From: Maioricimonas rarisocia
GTDB taxonomy: Bacteria > Planctomycetota > Planctomycetia > Planctomycetales > Planctomycetaceae
Reading direction: 5' to 3'
DNA: 64,000 nucleotides
NCBI RefSeq assembly: GCF_007747795.1
Contig: NZ_CP036275.1
Span: 6,626,001-6,690,000, forward strand
Shown: positions 38,005 through 45,812 of the stretch, piece after piece
Numbering within the stretch: position 1 is the first letter of the stretch
How the letters are laid out: every line of letters starts with the position of its first letter
Notes under the pieces: generated by a model
Database searches by the model: none
The model's input: the letters and a program-made list of their open reading frames with translations, nothing else
What the model was told of the DNA's origin: nothing
Made by a program: the position numbers and the translations under genes

Positions 38005-40611
38005 TCAGTTGACCGAAGGAAGCGCCAGTTCGGCCTCGAGCACCTGACGGATCCGCGTCCGGCTGTCGAGCAGATGGGCGCGGGCGTAGTCGTCGAGCTT
38101 CAGGTCTTCCGAGCCGAGCAGCGCGTCAGCCTGCTCACCCAGACGCGTCAGATGCATCCGGGCCAGTGTGCGGGCATCTTCCGGTGCGCTGTAGCTGCGA
38201 ACGACCATCTGCATCAGTTCCTTCAGCGTCTGCCGCTGCAGGTCCCGACGGAAGCTGTTGATGAACGGCTTCTTGGCGCTGTACTCCCCCTTGGCCTCTT
38301 TCGGGTTCCACTCGGAGAAGACGCCGTCCGTCACGAGCCGCAGATGCTCGGCCAGCGTATAGACATCCTCTTCGCTGGACTCCTTGAACTCGTTGTCCAG
38401 CAGCCGTTCGAGCGTCCGGGAGCTCAGCAGTTGGCCGATCACCAGCCCCTGCATCCGTCCGACGATCTCGTGGATCGGGTAATCGAGCCGCGACAGATCA
38501 CGCACGCCCCAGTGATTCCAGCGGGAAGCCGCCAGGTAGTTGAGCAGACTTCCGTCGAACTCCGGTGCCGCCAGGGCCGAGTCGAGCAGCAGCTTCGTCG
38601 CCTCCCGCTGCTTCGCCGCCTCGACGACTTCGAAGGGGGCCTTGGCATCATCCTTGTCCGACTTGTGGTCGCGACGGACATAGACGCCGCCGGGGAAGCG
38701 TGCCGCGAACAGTGCAGAACGCCAGTACTCGGACATCAGCAGTCCGAACGCCTGGCGGGCCCGCTGATAGCCGTCGCCGTCCTCGACCGACCGTTCCACG
38801 ACCTTCGGGATCAGTTCCGAGGAGTGGTCCATCTGCCGGGCGACAAAGTCGAGGGGGTCCTTTCCGAGGTCGAAACGGTTCGACAGCGGATCGGAGTCGC
38901 TGCTCCGCGTATCTTCGTCGGTGGCGTACTCCAGTCCGGGTTCACCCGAGCGGTCGGCGATCTTGGCCAGTTCCTCGTCGCTCGAGGTCGGGCTGTAGCC
39001 GTACTCGATCGCCCAGTAATCGTACGGTCCGATCGTCTGGGTGAAGTACAGCCCCTGCTTCTTGGGATCGGGGGAGATGTCGGCGGGGTTGTAGTCCATG
39101 ACGCTGGCCACGGTCCCTTCCTGCCGCGCCTTGTCTTCGGCCATCTCTTCCAGAGACTTCCAGGAGCTGGCCTTGAAGTTGTGTCGCAAACCGAGCGTAT
39201 GCCCGACTTCGTGCATCACGACTTCCTTCAGTCCCTGATGAATGAACTCCTCGGGCAGCTTACCGTTCTTTCCGGTCATGCCATGGCCGAGCATCAGTGC
39301 CGCCGAGACCCCCATGTGGTACTGCATTCCGTCCGGCAGGGCGCATCGCATCGCCTTCAGGCGGGCCGCATCGGCACCGGTCTCGTCGCTCAGTTCTTCA
39401 AACGGCGACCAGTTGGGAATCAGCTGCCGGGCGTCTTCGGCCGTAAAGGTCTCGTAGTCCTGCTTCCAGTAGGTGAGGAAGCCGGCGTCGAAGATGATGT
39501 CCGCATCGAGAATCTGACCGGTCCGTGGATCGACGCGCGACGGCCCCATGGCAAAGCCCGCGTCGGAGGTGATCCAGCGGAACGTGTTGTAGTTGATGTC
39601 TTCCGGATCCCAGTCCGCATCGTCCTCCTGCTGAAGGACTTCGACGGCACCGGCATATCCCAGCTTTTCGAACGCCTTGTTCCATTCCAGGATTCCCGCC
39701 TTCACGGTCGGACGCAGGTAGACCGGAACGGTCTTCTCGAGATAGAAGCGAATCGGCTCGGCCGGCGGCGAGAACTTCACGCCCGGATCCTTCTTGCGCA
39801 GATCCCAGCGATTGATGTAGCGGACAAAGTGCTCGTCATCAGCCTTGTCCGAGAAGTCCTTGATGACCGTCAGAAAGTAGCCGACCCGGTCATCGGCCAT
39901 GCGCGGCTTGTAGCCGTTCGAGCCGACCGACGGCAGCGCGCTGATGCTGTAGTGAACGTTGACCTGCACGCCCCGCGGATCGGGAACGGTATCCGGCCCG
40001 CGCGAGCCGGCGTAGACGGCGGCCACCTGCAGTTCGACATTATTGTCGAAGGCCTTCACCTTGGCCCACGTCGAACGGTCCGAGGCGAAGCGGAATCCCA
40101 GGCCGATCTGCTGACCGATCCGCTGGTCGTCACTCATGAAGATCTTGGTCATGTCGACCAGGTAGCCACCCGAGGGCGTCTTCGTGAGAATCGGCAGGGC
40201 GTAGATCACGCTGTCGCTGTAGGCCAGACTGACAGCGGTCGCTTCCGGACTGTTGGCCTTGGCACGGTACCGGACGTTGCGATGCAGGACGTAGATCTTT
40301 TCGTCCGCCTTGCGGAACTTCCAGATGACGTCGTCACCGAAGTTCCAGCTCATGCCTCCCAGCACCATCCCGCTGCCGATGCCACGGGCAATCGACGCCA
40401 GGACGATGTACTCCTTCTTCAGATCGTTGGACGAGAGCTCCACCAGCAGCTGCTGATCCTTCTGGTAGAGCGTCCACAGTCCCTCCTTCTTTTCTTTCCC
40501 CTCCGTGAGCTGCTGAAACTTGGACTTTGATGATGATGCATCATCGCCGAACGCGGGCCGCCCCAGAATCAGGGCCGCGCACATCAGGCCGAGTGCGACT
40601 GAGCTGCGCAT
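38005..40611 (-). CDS. secreted zinc metalloprotease-like protein (DUF5117 type)
   Basis: 868 aa from the ATG at 40611 (GGGAGG upstream). Signal peptide at about 1-22 (LMCAALILGRPAFG). The middle carries the conserved part of the DUF5117/DUF5118 group (SIARGIGSGMVLGGMSWNFGDDVIWKFRK, EPIRFYLEKTVPVYLRPTVKAGILEWNKAFEKLGY). The zinc motif HEVGHTLGLRH lies at residues 467-477 (His467, Glu468, His471, His477), the extended HExxHxxGxxH of metzincins, so peptidase activity is expected in the periplasm or outside. The C-terminal 350 residues are mostly helical. The substrate is unknown. A stop-proximal terminator is present; the start faces an 850-bp gap. Confidence 0.88.
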   Translation of the reverse strand: MRSSVALGLMCAALILGRPAFGDDASSSKSKFQQLTEGKEKKEGLWTLYQKDQQLLVELSSNDLKKEYIVLASIARGIGSGMVLGGMSWNFGDDVIWKFRKADEKIYVLHRNVRYRAKANSPEATAVSLAYSDSVIYALPILTKTPSGGYLVDMTKIFMSDDQRIGQQIGLGFRFASDRSTWAKVKAFDNNVELQVAAVYAGSRGPDTVPDPRGVQVNVHYSISALPSVGSNGYKPRMADDRVGYFLTVIKDFSDKADDEHFVRYINRWDLRKKDPGVKFSPPAEPIRFYLEKTVPVYLRPTVKAGILEWNKAFEKLGYAGAVEVLQQEDDADWDPEDINYNTFRWITSDAGFAMGPSRVDPRTGQILDADIIFDAGFLTYWKQDYETFTAEDARQLIPNWSPFEELSDETGADAARLKAMRCALPDGMQYHMGVSAALMLGHGMTGKNGKLPEEFIHQGLKEVVMHEVGHTLGLRHNFKASSWKSLEEMAEDKARQEGTVASVMDYNPADISPDPKKQGLYFTQTIGPYDYWAIEYGYSPTSSDEELAKIADRSGEPGLEYATDEDTRSSDSDPLSNRFDLGKDPLDFVARQMDHSSELIPKVVERSVEDGDGYQRARQAFGLLMSEYWRSALFAARFPGGVYVRRDHKSDKDDAKAPFEVVEAAKQREATKLLLDSALAAPEFDGSLLNYLAASRWNHWGVRDLSRLDYPIHEIVGRMQGLVIGQLLSSRTLERLLDNEFKESSEEDVYTLAEHLRLVTDGVFSEWNPKEAKGEYSAKKPFINSFRRDLQRQTLKELMQMVVRSYSAPEDARTLARMHLTRLGEQADALLGSEDLKLDDYARAHLLDSRTRIRQVLEAELALPSVN

Positions 40612-41464
40612 AGACGCCTCCCTCGAATGGTTGCGCCGAAGGATTCCCGACGCTTGAGAAAATCTGTTGTCAATCCGGCAACACCTGACATCAATTGTAC
40701 GAGCCATCCCGGCCGGACAATTGCGGTCTCCCGAACGTTTTCTGAAGTCGTTTCTTGCGCCGTCGCGGGAACGCCGGCTGAATCTAATCTAGTGACAGGA
40801 TGCCCTCCGGCAACAGTCTGGCGGGATTCGGGCATCGGGGCGGGCCCGGCAGAGAATGCGGGCGGGCATGCGGATTCGACCGATTCGACCGGAAAAGCAT
40901 GGAGAATTGGGCAAACGACAGTCGATGCGTTTCATAGCAGGGGTGACACCGGATGGACCCGAAATCGACAGCATCCGGTCATCAGACACACACCCTTGAT
41001 TCTGATACACAGCCGTCGGACACCTTGTGTCCGGCGGCGTTTTTTCGTTTCGGACTCCACGGTTATGCACGCGACAGTGCATTACGTTGACGCCGGACCC
41101 GGCGCTCTACCGATCGCCGTCCCGCTCCGGAAGAACCGCTGCTGCGACGGCCCGCTGCCGTCTCCGGGAACAGGCTGTTCGCCTGGCCGGCGACCGATTC
41201 TCTGCACGGCCATTGCACCAATGCTGCGCAATGTTGCTCAATCCCGAGTCGCAGCCCTTGACACATCGTGCCGGAACCGTCCGCACAGTTCTCCGTCTTT
41301 TGACCAGAATCGCGGCCGATTCTCTTTTTTGCGACGCGGCACGGTGATTGCTGATGTATGGTCCCGACAGCCGTCCGGTTCAGGATGAACCTCACACGGC
41401 CTCATTCATTATTCCGATACAGAGTCGCGAAAAGGATTTCGCCCCAGGTTGAGGAGCCTTGGAA
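40612..41464. other. large intergenic region with an orphan terminator
   Basis: About 850 bp. The frames here (for example plus 40627-41388) give low-complexity shadow translations. A strong plus-strand terminator stands at 41012-41046 with no gene before it, so a small noncoding transcript may end there. Confidence 0.45.
41012..41046 (+). terminator. orphan intrinsic terminator
   Basis: Stem GCCGTCGGACAC/GTGTCCGGCGGC (one wobble pair, 3-nt loop) followed by GTTTTTTCG. No plus-strand gene is annotated for more than 400 bp upstream. Confidence 0.8.
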
Positions 41465-41653
41465 ATGTTGATTTCATCATCGACCGCAATCGCGAAAAAA
41501 GCACTGAACGCCACCAGTAAACGTCGCTGGCAGCTCGCCGGCCGTTTCGAAACGTACGAGCAGGCCGAGCAGTGTGTCCGCGACCTGACGTCGCGCGGCA
41601 TCAAGTGCTCGCTGTCGCTCGTCGGCGGACTGTCCGTGCTCGCCATGCGGTAA
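41465..41653 (+). CDS. small hypothetical protein
   Basis: 62 aa. The ATG at 41465 follows GAGGAG by 8 nt, a good ribosome site; a TTG at 41459 in frame is an alternative. The sequence WQLAGRFETYEQAEQCVRDLTSRGIKCSLSLVGG has the strand-helix-strand look of one SPOR-like (sporulation-related repeat) unit, but it is too short to assign. There is no signal peptide. Flanks are the orphan terminator upstream and the convergent adenosyltransferase gene downstream. The function is unknown. Confidence 0.5.
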   Translation: MLISSSTAIAKKALNATSKRRWQLAGRFETYEQAEQCVRDLTSRGIKCSLSLVGGLSVLAMR

Positions 41654-41839
41654 TTGACAGAATCAGAATCTGACGGCTGTGAGAGGCGGCGCCACACCCC
41701 GGGCCGCCTCCCGCAGCTGTTCGATCCTTCGTCTGACCGTCACCGGCGAACTGCGGCGGCTGCAGAGCGGTACCGGACCGGTTTGACCTCAGCGCCTCGA
41801 AACAGTGGGGCGAGGACTTCGCGAGAAAGGCTTCCGGGC

Positions 41840-42433
41840 CTACTCTGACGGACGAGCTTCGCCCTGACGATTCTTCCCCGGCGTCCACAGAACGTCCTGC
41901 CGGCCGTCGTCGTTGCAGACCCGCGCCATTACGAACAGCAGGTCCGACAGACGGTTCAGGTACACGCTTACCTGCCGGTTCACCGGCTCCGCTTCCGCCA
42001 GCCGCAGTACACCAATCTCAACGCGGCGGCAGACCGTACGGGCATGATGCAGCCTCGCCGCTGCAGGACTTCCCCCCGGCAGAATGAAGCTTTTGAGTGG
42101 CTCGAGCGGCTCGTTGTGCTCGTCGATCCAGCGCTCCAGTTGCTCAACCTGCCCGGACAGAACACGCAGTGGCGGCACGTCCGGCGGCTCCTTCGACTCC
42201 GGAACACACAGGTCTGCTCCCACGTCGAACAGGTCGTTCTGGATGTGCAGCAGTTGAACCGCGATCGTCTCCGGCAGTTCCTCGCACGCCGCCACGCCCA
42301 GCACCGCGTTCAGCTCGTCGACTCCGCCATACGCCTCGATCCGCAGTGACGTCTTCGGCACGCGCTGCATGTTTCCCAGGTGCGTCTGACCGTCGTCTCC
42401 GGCCCGAGTGTAGATCCGATTCAGGTGCACCAT
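41840..42433 (-). CDS. PduO-type cob(I)alamin adenosyltransferase
   Basis: 197 aa. N-terminus IYTRAGDDGQTHLGNMQRVPKTSLRIEAYGGVDELNAVLG, typical of the PduO/MMAB family (ATP-binding TRxGDxGxT). Later QNDLFDVGADLCVP, FILPGGSPAAARLHHARTVCRRVE and YLNRLSDLLFVMARV complete the pattern. It transfers the adenosyl group of ATP to cob(I)alamin, making coenzyme B12, in the cytosol. About 20 residues follow the family core (WTPGKNRQGEARPSE). It is divergent from the LptF/G-like permease gene; no cobalamin gene or riboswitch was seen beside it. Confidence 0.93.
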   Translation of the reverse strand: MVHLNRIYTRAGDDGQTHLGNMQRVPKTSLRIEAYGGVDELNAVLGVAACEELPETIAVQLLHIQNDLFDVGADLCVPESKEPPDVPPLRVLSGQVEQLERWIDEHNEPLEPLKSFILPGGSPAAARLHHARTVCRRVEIGVLRLAEAEPVNRQVSVYLNRLSDLLFVMARVCNDDGRQDVLWTPGKNRQGEARPSE

Positions 42434-42603
42434 GGTCTGTCGCCCTCCCTGCGTCTGTCATCAGCGGCCGATCGATCTTGACCGGTCTGCCAGATTGGCG
42501 TGTAATCCGCGGCCCGAGAACAGCGAAGCGGGACCGTCAGGATCCGGTTCTCGCCCTCCCGCCGCAAGCCCCGTCCAGGCAAAGCATTGCAACGGCCACT
42601 CTG

Positions 42604-43722
42604 GTGACAACCTTCGACCGCTACCTGTTCATGCGATTCGTGTACGTCTTTGCCGTGTTTTTCGCGGCATCGATGGGGTTATATGCGGTCATCGACGCGT
42701 TTACCAATCTGGACGATTTCCAGCAGGCGACCCGCGAGGACGGGTCGATCGGACTGCTGGTCTTTCTCGCCGAACATTACCTCTACCAGTCCAGCTTCAT
42801 CTTCGATCTGCTGGGACCGACGATGACGGTCATCTCCGCACTGGCCGTCCTCGGGCTGACGCTGCGCAACGGAGAACTGCACCCGGTCCTGGCTGCGGGG
42901 ATCCCGACGTACCGCGTCGCACGCCCGCTGATCGTCGGAGTCCTGCTCGTCAGCGGCATGCTTGTGGCGAACAGGGAACTGATCATTCCCCGCATTGCGA
43001 TTCATCTGCAGGGGAGCCACGGCGACTCGGCCGACGATGCCCAGCGTGTCGAACCGCTGTACGACGCCCGAGGCGTGTTCATCTCCGGACAGGAGCTGTA
43101 TCTCGATTCCCGGCAGATTTCCAGCGCCGAGTTCCGCCTGCCAGCCCCCTCACTGGTCGATGACTTTGTCACCCTGCGGGCCGCAGAAGCGCGATACGTC
43201 AAGGAGTCGAAACAGCACCCCGGCGGCTGGGCCCTCAAGGGACTCAGCCAGTCCCTCGATCAGATCCCGCTGACCGAAGCGGGGGAGCGACTGCTGCTGC
43301 CACTCCCCGGTGACAACACGGCGTTTCTTGTCACCGATGTCACGTTCGACCAGTTGTACAATCGCAGCAGCAGCTACAAGCTGCTGTCGACCGCCGAGCT
43401 GATCCGCCGCATCCGCAAGCCGACTTCGCGGGCTGTCTCTTCACTCGGCCAGCAGGTCCACCTGCACGTTCGCCTGACGCAGCCGCTGCTGACGATGTGC
43501 GGCCTGTTCATGGTCATCCCGTTGATCGTCCGCCGCGAACGGATGAACCTGGTGACCAACATCGCCTCCTGCATGGCCTGGCTGGGGGTCGTCTTCGGCT
43601 TCTCACTGGCCATGCAGCTGGCCGGCGACAGCGGCCTGCTTGCCCCCGATCTGGCCGCCTGGTCGCCGATCATCATGGGTAGCAGTCTGGGAGCCTGGCT
43701 GAGCGGCGTCGTCCGCACGTAA
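42604..43722 (+). CDS. LptF/LptG-type permease (YjgP/YjgQ family)
   Basis: 372 aa from the GTG at 42604 (VTTFDRYLFMRFVYVFAVFF); the frame is open to 42097, and an ATG at 42631 would start inside the first helix. Layout: TM segments at about 10-30, 60-90 and 95-125, then a periplasmic beta-rich domain (about 130-270; GVFISGQELYLDSRQIS), and three C-terminal TM segments from about residue 285. This is the LptF/LptG architecture of the ABC exporter that drives lipopolysaccharide to the outer membrane with LptB. Which of the two it is cannot be read from the sequence. No lptB or second permease is adjacent. Confidence 0.85.
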   Translation: MTTFDRYLFMRFVYVFAVFFAASMGLYAVIDAFTNLDDFQQATREDGSIGLLVFLAEHYLYQSSFIFDLLGPTMTVISALAVLGLTLRNGELHPVLAAGIPTYRVARPLIVGVLLVSGMLVANRELIIPRIAIHLQGSHGDSADDAQRVEPLYDARGVFISGQELYLDSRQISSAEFRLPAPSLVDDFVTLRAAEARYVKESKQHPGGWALKGLSQSLDQIPLTEAGERLLLPLPGDNTAFLVTDVTFDQLYNRSSSYKLLSTAELIRRIRKPTSRAVSSLGQQVHLHVRLTQPLLTMCGLFMVIPLIVRRERMNLVTNIASCMAWLGVVFGFSLAMQLAGDSGLLAPDLAAWSPIIMGSSLGAWLSGVVRT

Positions 43723-43898
43723 CCTCCCGCTGGTTGAAGCTTGCCTCTCAACCGCTTCCGGGGCAGTATGTTGTGACCAGCAGCCCCGTCCCGCACCGGT
43801 GACGGTTCCCGCATTTCTTTCGAACGCGGGAAAATAATCTCCGCCGGCTGTGCATCTCACAGGGTGGCTGCGGAACTGGTCCGCGAGGGGAGTCCCGG

Positions 43899-44420
43899 TT
43901 GCCGATTGAGGGAGACAGAAGGTCCGACGAGACGGTCCTCGGGGCGCTGTACGAACAGCAGGCGCATCGCCTGCAGGCGTTCCTGACGGGGATATTGCGG
44001 GATCCCGAACTCGCACGCGAAGCCGTGCAGTCGACCTTCCGCAAGGCCCTCGAATCGGCCGGTAACGTCCGTCCCGAATCTCTTAAGGCCTGGCTGTTTC
44101 AGGTCGCCTACAACGAAGCACTGGCTCTCCGACGTCGACAGGGAATCGAAGCGAAGTCGCTCCGGCGGCTCTCATGGATTCACCGCTCCGATCCCCCCGG
44201 TGCCGAAGAGCAGATGATACTGGAAGAGTCGTTCGAACGGGTTCGGGCGGCCCTTCAGAAACTTCCTCAGGAACAGGCACGGGTCGTCCGCCTTCGCATC
44301 GAACAGGATTGGACATTCGCCCGTATCGCCGAAGAGCTGGACGTACCGCTCGGCACGGTTTTGACCCGCATGCGGCTGGCTCTGCAGAAACTGCGAAAGC
44401 AACTCGAGGCACCGGAATGA
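43899..44420 (+). CDS. ECF-type RNA polymerase sigma factor
   Basis: 173 aa. Region 2 is visible as VLGALYEQQAHRLQAFLTGILRDPELAREAVQSTF and LKAWLFQVAYNEALALRRRQ; region 4 as LQKLPQEQARVVRLRIEQDWTFARIAEELDVPLGTVLTRMRLALQKLRK. The start is a TTG at 43899 after GAGGGGA. The stop overlaps the next gene by 4 bp (ATGA at 44417), so it is translationally coupled to the putative anti-sigma factor. The stimulus is unknown. Region 2 is short and partly divergent, as in several planctomycete ECF groups. Confidence 0.9.
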   Translation: MPIEGDRRSDETVLGALYEQQAHRLQAFLTGILRDPELAREAVQSTFRKALESAGNVRPESLKAWLFQVAYNEALALRRRQGIEAKSLRRLSWIHRSDPPGAEEQMILEESFERVRAALQKLPQEQARVVRLRIEQDWTFARIAEELDVPLGTVLTRMRLALQKLRKQLEAPE

Positions 44421-45031
44421 CCACCGATCGCGACGACAACCTGACGTGGCTGGCGTATCAGTACGTCGCGAACGAACTGGATGCCGCGCAGCGGGCAGAG
44501 TTCGAAGCCCGCCTTGCCGATGACCAGGCGGCTCGCGACGCCCTCGCCGATCTCGTCCTCATCCACGAGGCGGTCGGACGTCAGCCGGCGACCGGGCGCG
44601 ACTCTGCGATCCCGGCGACGCAGCCGCTGACGCGCGAGCAGGTCATCCGCGGCACGGCCCCCCGCTTCGGCAGCCAGGTCATTGTCACCTCGGCGGCCGC
44701 TCTGGCACTGCTTGTCGTCGTGAGTCTGCTTCTGCGAGACGATCCGGCGATCGAACCGGTTGCTCCTGTGGTGATGACGCCGGCCCGAACCATCCCGACG
44801 GATGGCGACCCTTCGTCGCTGATCGTGCTCTGGCAGGACCTGCACGCCGATCAGTTCCTTGTCGATGGCGATGCGGCCGGCCTGGTCGATGAATCGGCCC
44901 CGGCGGCGGATGAGATTCCTGACTGGATGTTCCTCGCGCTGGACGCCTCGGTCGAGGCGGCGCCGGATCTCGACGACATGGACGACGCGGACGGCCCGTG
45001 GCCAGCCGATCCGGCGGAGGAGCGACTCTGA
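44417..45031 (+). CDS. putative transmembrane anti-sigma factor
   Basis: 204 aa. An N-terminal cytoplasmic part (LTWLAYQYVANELDAAQRAEFEARLADDQAARDAL) is typical of anti-sigma proteins. No zinc-binding HxxxCxxC is visible. One transmembrane helix lies at about 88-106 (IVTSAAALALLVVVSLLL). The acidic C-terminal part (DMDDADGPWPADPAEE) would be periplasmic. Start and stop overlap the neighbours (ATGA at 44417; TGATG at 45029), so it forms a tightly coupled three-gene unit. Confidence 0.82.
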   Translation: MTTDRDDNLTWLAYQYVANELDAAQRAEFEARLADDQAARDALADLVLIHEAVGRQPATGRDSAIPATQPLTREQVIRGTAPRFGSQVIVTSAAALALLVVVSLLLRDDPAIEPVAPVVMTPARTIPTDGDPSSLIVLWQDLHADQFLVDGDAAGLVDESAPAADEIPDWMFLALDASVEAAPDLDDMDDADGPWPADPAEERL

Positions 45032-45753
45032 TGTCTCGCAACCTGATCTGGCTGGCAGCCCTCCTGCTCGCCGTCGCGACAGCGGGCCCTGCAATGTCGC
45101 CGGTCGCCCACAGCGACGACGCATCCGGCCCAAAGCAGGCAGACGGCAAGGCAAACGACAAGGCAGCGAACGCGGCCCGGGAAAAAGCCGCCCTTGCCTT
45201 CGCGGCAGAGCATCATCCCGAACTGGCCACACTGATTCGCCAGCTTCGCCGCATGAACCCGGACGCTTATCAGAAAGCGATTCAGGACTTGTCCCGGGCG
45301 AGCGAACGCATTTCGCGATTCGAGGAACGGGCGCCGGAGCGGTATGCGGTCGAACTTGCCCTCTGGAAGCTTGATTCCCGCATCCGGCTGCTGGCGGCCC
45401 AGTCGGCCATGTCCGATGCGGACGACCGGCGGGAACAGATTCGCGAACTGCTGCTCGAGCGGGCGGACGTCCGTCTCGAACATCTGCAGCAGGAACGGGC
45501 ACGCCTCCTGGCACGGGTCGAACGCCTGGACCGTTCCATCGAAGAACTGCAGACCCGCCGCTCCGAAGTGGTGGAGAAGGAACTGACCAACCTGCTCAAG
45601 TCGGCTCGCAGCCGTGCCGCGGAAAAGCGGACATCGGCCCGGCGCAAGGCCCCGGCGGACTCCCCGAAGGCGGGCGCCACAGACCGGAGCAGGAAGCCGG
45701 CAGCGACGGAGGAGGGCGGCTCGCGGGGCACGAATCGCAAAGCGCCGCAATAA
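45031..45753 (+). CDS. secreted coiled-coil protein, third gene of the sigma operon
   Basis: 240 aa. Signal peptide at about 1-28, then a Lys/Ala-rich stretch and a long helical coiled-coil region (about 50-190, e.g. REQIRELLLERADVRLEHLQQERARLLARVERLDRSIEELQTRR). The C-terminus is basic and low in complexity. I do not recognise a family. Position and overlap with the anti-sigma gene suggest that it senses or signals in the periplasm in this sigma/anti-sigma system. Confidence 0.75.
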   Translation: MSRNLIWLAALLLAVATAGPAMSPVAHSDDASGPKQADGKANDKAANAAREKAALAFAAEHHPELATLIRQLRRMNPDAYQKAIQDLSRASERISRFEERAPERYAVELALWKLDSRIRLLAAQSAMSDADDRREQIRELLLERADVRLEHLQQERARLLARVERLDRSIEELQTRRSEVVEKELTNLLKSARSRAAEKRTSARRKAPADSPKAGATDRSRKPAATEEGGSRGTNRKAPQ

Positions 45754-45812
45754 CATCGTGGGCCATCGGAATCACGTTGAACCTTGACGCTCTGCAGCAT
45801 CAGGTGGAAGGC

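Noticed and set aside
38074-40530. 818-codon plus-strand frame opposite the metalloprotease
   Set aside because: The minus strand carries HEVGHTLGLRH and a signal peptide; the plus frame has no motif.
40627-41388. 253-codon plus-strand frame in the gap at 41 kb
   Set aside because: It runs through a strong intrinsic terminator (41012-41046) and has no recognisable content.
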